NCBI RefSeq assembly: GCF_041320275.1
Contig: NZ_CP162023.1
Span: 868,001-932,000, forward strand
Origin: Mumia sp. Pv4-285
Lineage (GTDB): Bacteria; Actinomycetota; Actinomycetes; Propionibacteriales; Nocardioidaceae
Reading direction: 5' to 3'
Length of the DNA: 64,000 bases
Notes under the pieces: model-generated
What the model saw: only the letters and a program-made list of their open reading frames with translations
Told to the model about the DNA's origin: nothing
Database searches by the model: none
In this document: piece by piece, positions 57,939 through 64,000 of the stretch
Layout: each line of letters starts with the position of its first letter
Numbering within the stretch: the first letter of the stretch is position 1
Translations under genes and position numbers: made by a program

Positions 57939-59318
57939 TCAGGCGTGCCCGTTGGCGGCCGCGACCAGTCGGGTCGTGGACCGTCCGCTGAGGTAGGGGA
58001 GCACGACGCTCCGCCCGCCCCAGCTGTCGAGCACCTGCTGCTCGGGGAGAGGGCCACCGGCGTAGTCGCCGCCCTTCACCCACAGGTGGGGCCGGAGGTC
58101 GCGCAGCGCGGCGTCCGGCCGGTCCTCGTCGAAGACGACGACGGCGTCGACGCAGGCCAACGACGCCAGGACGCGGGCACGGTCGCGCGCAGGGACCAGC
58201 GGACGTCCCGGGCCCTTCAGCCCGCGGACGGACGCGTCGGAGTTGAGCAGCACGACCAGGCAGTCGCCCAGCCGGCGAGCGGCCTCCAGCGTCGCCACGT
58301 GGCCGGCGTGCAGCAGGTCGAAGCAACCGCCCGTGGCGACGACGACGCCACCGGCGGCACGGACGCGCGCGAGGACGTCGAGGCCGTCGGTGGCGTCGTT
58401 GCCCGATCCGGTCGCGGCGGCGCTCGTGCCGACCTCGCCGTAGGCCGCCGCCCCGCCTGCGGCGACGAACGACGCTGCGGACCGGACGGCGTGCTCGACG
58501 GCCTCGGACATCACGTCGCCGCGAGCGAGCCGCACCGTCGCCGCCGCGGCGAAGCGGTCGCCGGCACCGCAGGTGTCGTGGCCGTTCACCGGCTCGACGC
58601 CGAACACCGCGGGTGGCGCGTCGCCCTGGACGAGGAGAGCACCGCGGTCGCCGAGCGTGACGGCGAGGGCCCGGGGCGCCAGGCGCTCGCGCACCCGGCG
58701 GGCTGCGTCCCCTACCTCGCCCACGGCGTGCACGTCGGTGCCGTCGAGAGCCGACAGCTCGCTCTGGTTGGGAAGGAAGAGCCACGTGCCGGCGGCCGGC
58801 GCGGCGCCGCGGGGATGGGGGTCCCAGACGACCGGGACCCGTTCGGCCAGGCGCGTGACCAGGTGCTGGAACGCCGGGATCGAGGTCAGGCCACGCCCGT
58901 AGTCGGCGACCAGCACCGCGTCGACGTCGCGCACCGCGGCGTCGAGGTCCGCCGGCGGCGTCTCCCACGTGCCGCTCGTGCCGCCCGTGTCCAACCGGAC
59001 CAGGACCTGACCCGCGGCGAGGACGCGCCGCTTGACCGGCGTACCCCCCTCGGCAGGGAGCGCGATCACCTCGACTCCGGACGGGACCACCGAGCGGAGG
59101 GTGTCTGCGTCCGCGTCGTCGCCGAGCGGGGTGGCAAGGACGACGTCCGCTCCGTCGGACGCAGCGAGGGCGGCGGCCAGGGCAGCGCCCCCAGGGCGTG
59201 GCCGCTCCACGGGGTCGTCGACCACGGCCACCGGTGCGTCCGGGGACAGCCGGGACGCGCGCCCCGCGACGTCGACGTCGAGCAGGGCCTCGCCGAGGAC
59301 GAGGACGCGCGGCGTCAC
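57939..59318 (-). CDS. hldE: Bifunctional HldE-like heptose kinase/nucleotidyltransferase
   Basis: 459 residues from the GTG at 59318. The N-terminal PfkB-family kinase (about 1-310) has the catalytic motif NGHDTCGAGDRF; the C-terminal nucleotidyltransferase (about 325-459) has TGGCFDLLHAGHVATLEAARRLGD with the adenylyl-binding HAGH. This is the order of HldE, which phosphorylates heptose 7-phosphate at C1 and later adenylylates heptose 1-phosphate. Start overlaps the stop of the isomerase gene (GTGA), so both steps are translated together. Confidence 0.9.
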   Translation of the reverse strand: MTPRVLVLGEALLDVDVAGRASRLSPDAPVAVVDDPVERPRPGGAALAAALAASDGADVVLATPLGDDADADTLRSVVPSGVEVIALPAEGGTPVKRRVLAAGQVLVRLDTGGTSGTWETPPADLDAAVRDVDAVLVADYGRGLTSIPAFQHLVTRLAERVPVVWDPHPRGAAPAAGTWLFLPNQSELSALDGTDVHAVGEVGDAARRVRERLAPRALAVTLGDRGALLVQGDAPPAVFGVEPVNGHDTCGAGDRFAAAATVRLARGDVMSEAVEHAVRSAASFVAAGGAAAYGEVGTSAAATGSGNDATDGLDVLARVRAAGGVVVATGGCFDLLHAGHVATLEAARRLGDCLVVLLNSDASVRGLKGPGRPLVPARDRARVLASLACVDAVVVFDEDRPDAALRDLRPHLWVKGGDYAGGPLPEQQVLDSWGGRSVVLPYLSGRSTTRLVAAANGHA

Positions 59319-59920
59319 CGGTGTGCCTCGGCGAGGTCGGCGACGGCTCCGGTGGGCTCGCTGATCCGAAGGTGCTCGTCGAAGACCTCGCACAGCAGGT
59401 GCAGCGCGACGAGATGCATCTCCTGGACGGTCGCGGTCGACGCCGCCTCGACCGCCACGTACGAGTCGGAGGCGTCGGCCAGCGGGTTGGGTGCGGGTCC
59501 GGTCAGCGCCCAGACCTTCAACCCGCACGCACGTGCGCGACGCGCGGCGTTCACGACGTTGGCGCTGGAGCCGCTTGTCGACAGTCCGACGAAGACGTCG
59601 CCCGGTCGACCGTGCGCCTCGACCTGGCGCGCGAAGAGCTCGTCGGGCGGGTAGTCGTTGGTGATCGCGGTGAGGCTCGACGTCTCGGCGCTGAGGCAGA
59701 TCGCCGAGAACGGCCGGCGTTCTCCCTGGTAGCGGCCGACGAGCTCTGCGGTGAGGTGCTGGGCCTGAGCCGCGCTGCCGCCGTTGCCCGCGGCGAGGAG
59801 CCGACCGCCGGAGGTGAGCACCCGGACGAGGGCGGAACCCCAGTCCTCCAGGACCGTGCACCCGTGTTCGAAGCGCTCGAGCGCGTCACGCAGGTGGGCG
59901 ACGTGCTGTGTCGTGCTCAT
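59315..59920 (-). CDS. gmhA: Sedoheptulose-7-phosphate isomerase (GmhA-like SIS protein)
   Basis: 201 residues. SIS-domain motifs GNGGSAAQAQHLTAELVGRY and GLSTSGSSANVV, plus the metal-binding QEMHLVALHLLCE typical of GmhA, are present. It converts sedoheptulose 7-phosphate into D-glycero-D-manno-heptose 7-phosphate, the first step of the pathway. Overlaps genes on both sides (ATGA/GTGA). DiaA-like SIS proteins are the main alternative, but the HldE gene beside it decides for GmhA. Confidence 0.9.
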   Translation of the reverse strand: MSTTQHVAHLRDALERFEHGCTVLEDWGSALVRVLTSGGRLLAAGNGGSAAQAQHLTAELVGRYQGERRPFSAICLSAETSSLTAITNDYPPDELFARQVEAHGRPGDVFVGLSTSGSSANVVNAARRARACGLKVWALTGPAPNPLADASDSYVAVEAASTATVQEMHLVALHLLCEVFDEHLRISEPTGAVADLAEAHR

Positions 59921-61116
59921 CGCGGCACCACCTCGCTGTGGTCGGCGAGAACGAGGTCTCGCAGTGCATCCTCCGTCCGTTTTGCGACGTCGTCCCACGC
60001 GTACGCCGCGGCTCGCTTCGCGCCGGCCTTCCCGTAGGCGGCGCGACGCTCCGGGTCGGCGAGGAGCTCGCCGAGGACGCGCGCGAGCGCGGCCGGGTCG
60101 CGCGGAGGGACGAGCTCCCCGGTGACGCCGGGCTCGACCGTGTCGAGGAGCCCCCCGACCGCCGTGCCGACCACCGGGCGCCCGCAGGCCATCGCCTCGA
60201 CCGGCACGATGCCGAACGGCTCGTACCACGGCGTCGCGACGACGACGTCGGCCGCAGCGAAGATCTCGGGCATCTGCTCACGGGCGATCCCGCCGTGGAA
60301 GACGACCCGGTCGCCGACGCCGTGCTCGTCGGCGATCGCGCGCAGGCGCTCCACTTCTGGGTCGAGGTCCAGGGCGTCCTGCGAAGGACCACCGACGACG
60401 TGCAGCTCGACCTCCGGCAGTCCCACCAGGGCCGCGACGACGTCGGCGACGCCCTTGCGCTCGACGAGTCGCCCGACGCTCAGGATGCGGGGCGGGTGGT
60501 GAGGCGCCGCGTGCCGAGGCCGGAAGAGTGTGGTGTCGACGCCGCACGGCACGACCCGGACGTGCGCGGGGTCGATCCCCAGCGCGACGAGCTCGCGGAC
60601 CTCGTCGGTGCAGGTCGCGACGACGAGGTCGACGGACCGGCAGAGCTCGGCCTCGACCTCGATCCGGTCCGCCGGGCTGGTGTCCGCGACGCCTTGGTGG
60701 CGACGCTTCACGACGCCGAGCGCGTGGAAGGTCTGGGCGACAGGGACTCCGACGCGGCGGGCGGCCCACGTGGCGGCGGCTCCGCTCATCCAGAAGTGCG
60801 CATGGACCACGTCCGGGGGATTCTCCCCCCATCGCTGTGCGAGGTACGCCGCGAAGTCGCCCATGAAGGGCCACAGCTCGTCCTTCGGGACCTCGCTCGG
60901 CGGCCCGGCAGGGACGTGCTCGACCGTGTAGCCACCGGGCGTCGTCACCCGATCGGGAAGTCGTGGAGAGTCTCGACGCGTGTAGACGACGACGTCGTTG
61001 CCCCGAGCGGTCAGGCCGGTCGCGAGCGCGTCCACGTGGACGTTCTGTCCGCCGGCGTCGACTCCTCCCAGCGTCGCCAGCGGGCTGGCGTGCTCGGAGA
61101 CCATGGCGATCCTCAT
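59917..61116 (-). CDS. GT4-type glycosyltransferase
   Basis: 399 residues from the ATG at 61116, GAGG 7 nt upstream. N-terminal SEHASPLATLGGVDAGGQNVHVDALA is the sucrose-synthase/MshA-like loop; VPCGVDTTLF, SVGRLVERKG and EPFGIVPVEAMACGRPVVGT complete the GT4 family. It is a retaining GT-B enzyme using a nucleotide sugar in the cytoplasm. Within the heptose operon it probably adds a further sugar to the glycan. Overlaps the GT9 gene upstream and the isomerase downstream by 4 bases each. Confidence 0.85.
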   Translation of the reverse strand: MRIAMVSEHASPLATLGGVDAGGQNVHVDALATGLTARGNDVVVYTRRDSPRLPDRVTTPGGYTVEHVPAGPPSEVPKDELWPFMGDFAAYLAQRWGENPPDVVHAHFWMSGAAATWAARRVGVPVAQTFHALGVVKRRHQGVADTSPADRIEVEAELCRSVDLVVATCTDEVRELVALGIDPAHVRVVPCGVDTTLFRPRHAAPHHPPRILSVGRLVERKGVADVVAALVGLPEVELHVVGGPSQDALDLDPEVERLRAIADEHGVGDRVVFHGGIAREQMPEIFAAADVVVATPWYEPFGIVPVEAMACGRPVVGTAVGGLLDTVEPGVTGELVPPRDPAALARVLGELLADPERRAAYGKAGAKRAAAYAWDDVAKRTEDALRDLVLADHSEVVPR

Positions 61117-62189
61117 GCATTCACCTCGTCTTTCGTCACAGGGGGTTTGACCGAGAGGGCTGCGTCGTCCGAGGAGTCGCGCAGCAGGCTCGTGAGCGCC
61201 TCGACGACGGCGTCGGGTGTCACCGAACCGAGGCAGGGGTGGTCCGGCACGGGGCAGCGCACCGCGCGGGTGCCGCGACATGGTGCGTCCTGGTCGCCGA
61301 GGACGGCCAGCGGCACGCCGTAGGGCGCCCACCGCCGCAGCGGGACGGTCGGCGCGAAGAGCGACACGACGGGCGTCCCGGTCGCCGCGGCCAGGTGCGC
61401 CGGCCCGGTGTTCGCGACGACGAGCGCGTCGGCCCGCGACAGCACCACGGCGAGCTCTGCCAACGTGGTGCGGCCGCCGAGGTCGACCGCGTCGGGACCG
61501 GCGACGTACGCGGTCAGGTCGCGCTCCGACGGGCTCCCTGAGACGGCTACCTGATGACCCGCACGTGTCAGCGCCCGCACGCACGCCCTCCACCTGCGGG
61601 GTTCCCACGCCCGCGCCGGCGCGCTCGTCCCGGGGTGGACGACGACGAAGCGGCCGAGAGGGGTCGCGTCGGTCGGGGCTCCGAGGCGGACGCGCAGACG
61701 CCCGTCGTCGTCGGCCGGCAGCGCGAAGCCCGCACGGCGGGCGAGGTCAAGGGCACGTTCGGCCTCGGGTACGTCTCCAGGCGGTGCAACCCGGTCGTCG
61801 AGCAGGGAGCCCGGATAGTCCTCGCTGTATGCGCTGATCCGACTCACGCCGGCGAGGCGCAGCACCAGGGCGGTCGGGAGCGCCGACTGGTGGAAGGACG
61901 TGAAGACCACCGCATGGTCGTAGCGGCCTGCGAGCGACGTCACCAGGTCGTCCAGGGAGGCGGGGTCCACGGCAGGGGCGCCGGCGACGATCCACGGGCA
62001 GGTCCAGACGTGGACCTCATCGACCCCCGGAAGGAGACGGGCCGCGTCGGCTCCGGCGGGGCCGACGAGCAGATCGACCTCGCCGGCGGCGGCCATCGCC
62101 CGCACGGCCGGACCGGCGAGCAGCACGTCGCCGGCACTGTCGAGCCGCACGGCGAGCAGCCGGCCGGCAGCACGCGGAAAGTCCTCCAT
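61113..62189 (-). CDS. GT9 (heptosyltransferase-type) glycosyltransferase 2
   Basis: 358 residues from the ATG at 62189, with GAGG 5 nt upstream. LLAVRLDSAGDVLLAGPAVRAM, FVVVHPGTSAPARAWEPRRW and VANTGPAHLAAATGTPVVSLFAPT are the GT9 motifs, as in WaaC/WaaF heptosyltransferases. It begins the seven-gene operon (plus a mini-ORF) that ends at 55117. A cysteine-rich patch near the C-terminus (DAPCRGTRAVRCPVPDHPC) is also found in some heptosyltransferases. Two GT9 genes suggest at least two heptose additions. Confidence 0.85.
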   Translation of the reverse strand: MEDFPRAAGRLLAVRLDSAGDVLLAGPAVRAMAAAGEVDLLVGPAGADAARLLPGVDEVHVWTCPWIVAGAPAVDPASLDDLVTSLAGRYDHAVVFTSFHQSALPTALVLRLAGVSRISAYSEDYPGSLLDDRVAPPGDVPEAERALDLARRAGFALPADDDGRLRVRLGAPTDATPLGRFVVVHPGTSAPARAWEPRRWRACVRALTRAGHQVAVSGSPSERDLTAYVAGPDAVDLGGRTTLAELAVVLSRADALVVANTGPAHLAAATGTPVVSLFAPTVPLRRWAPYGVPLAVLGDQDAPCRGTRAVRCPVPDHPCLGSVTPDAVVEALTSLLRDSSDDAALSVKPPVTKDEVNA

Positions 62190-62199
62190 GCCCACCTCG

Positions 62200-62225
62200 G
62201 TTCCCAGGAACTGGGCAGGAGAAAC
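62200..62225 (-). promoter_or_regulatory. Candidate promoter/operator upstream of the heptose operon
   Basis: On the minus strand GTTT and GGGAAC are 16 bases apart, near the SigB/SigF pattern. The same place holds the palindrome GTTCC-CA-GGAAC (62200-62211) and repeated GAAACG units (62221, 62236). Which of these matters is not known. Confidence 0.3.
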
Positions 62226-62328
62226 GGTTCGGTGCCGAAACGCTTCACCGACCCGACCACGAGGTCGTGAGCGAACGCCGATGGGGCGATTCTGAATAGA
62301 GCGCAGCCCGATTGGGCACCGAAGGCCC

Positions 62329-63549
62329 ATGACCACGTCTTCCGCATTGCGCCTCCGCCCGGAGCCGGACGGCCGGGTCACGACAGTGGTGATCACGCAC
62401 GACGGCCGCCACCGGCTCTCCACATCCCTCGAGCGAAACCACCGCCCCCTCATCGTCGTCGACAACGCCTCCACCGACGGTTCTCCCGCGGTGGCCCGCC
62501 AGCTCGCCCCGGACGCACGCGTCATCGAGCTGGGAGAGAACGCGGGTGCGGTCGCGCGCAACGTCGGCACGCGGGCCGCAGAGTCTCCGTACGTCGCGTT
62601 CGCCGACGACGACTCGTGGTGGACCCCCGGCTCGCTGTCCCTCGCCGCCGACGTCCTCGACGCCCATCCGTCGATCGGTCTGGTCGCCGCGCGGGTCCTG
62701 GTCGGCGAGGACGCCACCCTCGACCCGTTCTGCGAGGTGCTCGCCCGCTCGCCGCTCCCGCGATCACCTCTCGATCCCGGTACGACTGTCCTCGGGTTCA
62801 TGGCGTGCGCGGTCGTGGTGCGGCGCGAGGCGCTGCTGGAGGTCGGCGGTTTCGACTCCGTCGTCCACATCCACGGCGAGGAGGAGCGGGTCGCCCTCGA
62901 CCTCGCCGAGGCAGGGCACCGGCTCTGCTACCTCGACGACCTCGTCGTCCGCCACGTCCCCGATCCGGGGAAGACGACCGGAGCGCGCCGGCGGCGACTG
63001 GCGCGCAACGACGTCCTCACCGCCGTCATGAGGCTCCCCGCCAGAACCGTCGCCCGGCGGATCGGCCGGCACGTCCGCGAAGGGCGTGCCGGCGTGCTGG
63101 GTGTCATCGACGCCGTCACGCGACTCCCGAGTGCTCTGGCGAACAGACGCCCGGTCGGCCACGACGTCGAGCTCCAGTCGCGGATCGTCGGTCTCGCGGA
63201 CGGACCGCGACCGCTCGAGGGCGGCGCGAGCCCGCGCCGACCGGCCGTACCCTTCATCTTCCCGTCCGCTCGCGCGAGGGACCCCCTCGCGCCGGAAGGA
63301 GCAGTGAGAACCATGGCTACCTGCAGCGTCTGCGGCAACCAGTACGACGGCGCGTTCACCATCACGACCGCCGACGACGAGACACGGGTCTTCGACAGCT
63401 TCGAGTGTGCGATCCACGCGCTCGCACCTCGGTGCGCCCACTGCGGCTGCGCCGTCGTCGGCCACGGTCAGCAGGTCGGCGGCGACGTGTACTGCTGCGC
63501 CCACTGCGCTCGGGAGAGCACGGGCGCGGACCTCGCCGATCGAGTCTGA
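62329..63549 (+). CDS. GT2 glycosyltransferase reading into a cysteine-rich domain
   Basis: 406 residues in one open frame. Residues about 16-260 are a GT-A glycosyltransferase: TVVITHDGR, DNASTDGS, the DxD-like DDD in FADDDSWW and HIHGEEERVAL. After a basic linker (about 270-328) the frame continues without a stop into a 78-residue cysteine-rich domain that has its own ATG (63313) and AAGGAG. So it is either a true fusion or two genes whose separating stop was lost or lies in another frame. It is divergent from the heptose operon and probably belongs to the same glycan system. Confidence 0.75.
   Translation: MTTSSALRLRPEPDGRVTTVVITHDGRHRLSTSLERNHRPLIVVDNASTDGSPAVARQLAPDARVIELGENAGAVARNVGTRAAESPYVAFADDDSWWTPGSLSLAADVLDAHPSIGLVAARVLVGEDATLDPFCEVLARSPLPRSPLDPGTTVLGFMACAVVVRREALLEVGGFDSVVHIHGEEERVALDLAEAGHRLCYLDDLVVRHVPDPGKTTGARRRRLARNDVLTAVMRLPARTVARRIGRHVREGRAGVLGVIDAVTRLPSALANRRPVGHDVELQSRIVGLADGPRPLEGGASPRRPAVPFIFPSARARDPLAPEGAVRTMATCSVCGNQYDGAFTITTADDETRVFDSFECAIHALAPRCAHCGCAVVGHGQQVGGDVYCCAHCARESTGADLADRV
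63313..63549 (+). CDS. Cysteine-rich metal-binding (metallothionein-like) protein, internal start
   Basis: 78 residues from an internal ATG with AAGGAG 11 nt upstream. Pairs of cysteines CSVCG, C-AHCGC and CCAHC, with histidines in between (IHAL, VGHG), form a likely multi-zinc fold. FDSFECAIHALAPRCAHCGC is a block I associate with small stand-alone actinobacterial proteins, which supports independent translation. Role unknown; metal storage or a zinc ribbon are the options. Confidence 0.6.
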   Translation: MATCSVCGNQYDGAFTITTADDETRVFDSFECAIHALAPRCAHCGCAVVGHGQQVGGDVYCCAHCARESTGADLADRV

Positions 63550-63613
63550 CGCGTTCCTTCCTGAGGGATTAGAATTCGGGGGTCACGATCCTTGGCAAGA
63601 ATGTGGGGACGAC

Positions 63614-64000
63614 ATGGCAGACGACGGTCTCGACCCCCGGGAGCTCACAGACCTCGCTGAGGAGCTGCACTCGGCCGACTCGCCGCACGAGACGGCGGAG
63701 CAGATCATCAAGTACCTGTGCGAGATGCTCGAGATGGACCACGCCGGTGTGACGATGCTCCGGGCCGGCGGAGGCATCGAGACGGTGGCAGCGACCGGTG
63801 ACGTCGCCTTCCGGGCCGACGAGCTGCAGGAAGAGCTGGGCGAGGGACCTTGCTGCGACGGCGCCTGGGACCAGACGCTCCGGTCGGGCGAGCTGAGCGA
63901 GGAGACCCGCTGGCCGCGGTGGACGGATGCGCTCGCCGACCTCGGCGTCGCGAGCCTGCTCGCGGTGAGCCTGGCCCACGGCGGCAGACGCATCGGTGTG
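63614..64000 (+). CDS. GAF-domain protein, probably GAF-ANTAR (3' end outside the window)
   Basis: The first 129 codons are in the window. The N-terminal helix LTDLAEELHSADSPHETAEQIIKYLCEML leads into a GAF domain with MDHAGVTML and the GEGPCCDGAWDQ loop, the same arrangement as the GAF-ANTAR protein at 23229. The RNA-binding ANTAR part would lie beyond base 64000. GGGGAC before the ATG is a weak ribosome-binding site. Confidence 0.75.
   Translation, partial: MADDGLDPRELTDLAEELHSADSPHETAEQIIKYLCEMLEMDHAGVTMLRAGGGIETVAATGDVAFRADELQEELGEGPCCDGAWDQTLRSGELSEETRWPRWTDALADLGVASLLAVSLAHGGRRIGV

Noticed and set aside
49662-62189. Reading the GT9/heptose genes as lipopolysaccharide core synthesis in a Gram-negative
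   Set aside because: The rest of the window (ANTAR, sortase lipoprotein, DUF4235, actinobacterial-type genes and base composition) points to a Gram-positive actinobacterium, and no lipid A or Lpt gene is present.

Overview
The window is a dense, GC-rich stretch of a bacterial chromosome, about 70% G+C by eye with a strong G/C bias at third codon positions. Gene content points to a high-GC Gram-positive actinobacterium: GAF-ANTAR regulators, a lipoprotein sortase, DUF4235, ChaB, topoisomerase IB, a stress-type sigma factor, IcmF, and many ATGA/GTGA start-stop overlaps. A nocardioid-type genome is my best guess, but no rRNA or marker gene is present to settle it. I see no tRNA, rRNA, CRISPR array, insertion sequence or prophage, and no gene-free stretch longer than about 300 bases.

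Layout. 1-6203: a catabolic block with a D-2-hydroxyacid dehydrogenase, a tartrate/isopropylmalate-type dehydrogenase and an AtuA-like/DUF4387 pair, facing a 3-oxoacid CoA-transferase (A and B subunits) and an IclR regulator. 6207-12733: mixed housekeeping genes (HD hydrolase, berberine-bridge-type FAD oxidase, FMN 2-hydroxyacid oxidase, MFS transporter, sortase). 12765-14683: an arginine-dihydrolase-like protein overlapping an ornithine cyclodeaminase, a candidate arginine to ornithine to proline route. 14804-22332: a GntR regulator divergent from a five-gene operon (class III CoA-transferase, HyuA/HyuB ATP-dependent cyclic-amide hydrolase, N-carbamoylsarcosine-amidase-like hydrolase, HMG-CoA-lyase-like enzyme). 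22339-26409: GAF-ANTAR with PPK2, then a cyclase/ThDP-enzyme pair. 26360-34067: exonuclease-BRCT fusion, acyl-CoA dehydrogenase, P1 peptidase, SDR, lipoprotein, OhrR-type regulator and a PEP-mutase-superfamily enzyme. 34130-41066: coiled-coil and small proteins, Dcu-type transporter, M20 peptidase, an LRR-like protein and a metal-receptor protein. 41191-46349: IcmF mutase, MarR regulator, membrane protein, metallo-beta-lactamase-fold hydrolase. 46454-49687: stress block (sigma factor, topoisomerase IB, ChaB, DUF6098-like, DUF4235).

49662-63549 is a glycoconjugate cluster. It carries every enzyme activity expected for making ADP-D-glycero-beta-D-manno-heptose: GmhA-type isomerase, HldE-type kinase/nucleotidyltransferase, and a GmhB-type phosphatase fused to a family-2 glycosyltransferase. 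It also holds UDP-glucose dehydrogenase, a UDP-glucuronate-decarboxylase-like epimerase, two family-9 (heptosyltransferase-type) enzymes, two GT4-type enzymes, a carbamoyltransferase and a GT2 that reads into a cysteine-rich metal-binding domain. Finding a complete heptose route with heptosyltransferase-like enzymes in what looks like a Gram-positive is the most striking content of the window.

Two cross-cutting features stand out. At least 13 genes have a TANNNT -10-like hexamer exactly 6-7 nt before the start codon, which predicts leaderless mRNAs. Several palindromes sit where operators for the adjacent IclR, GntR and OhrR-like regulators would be expected. All functions are inferred by reading motifs; no database search was run.
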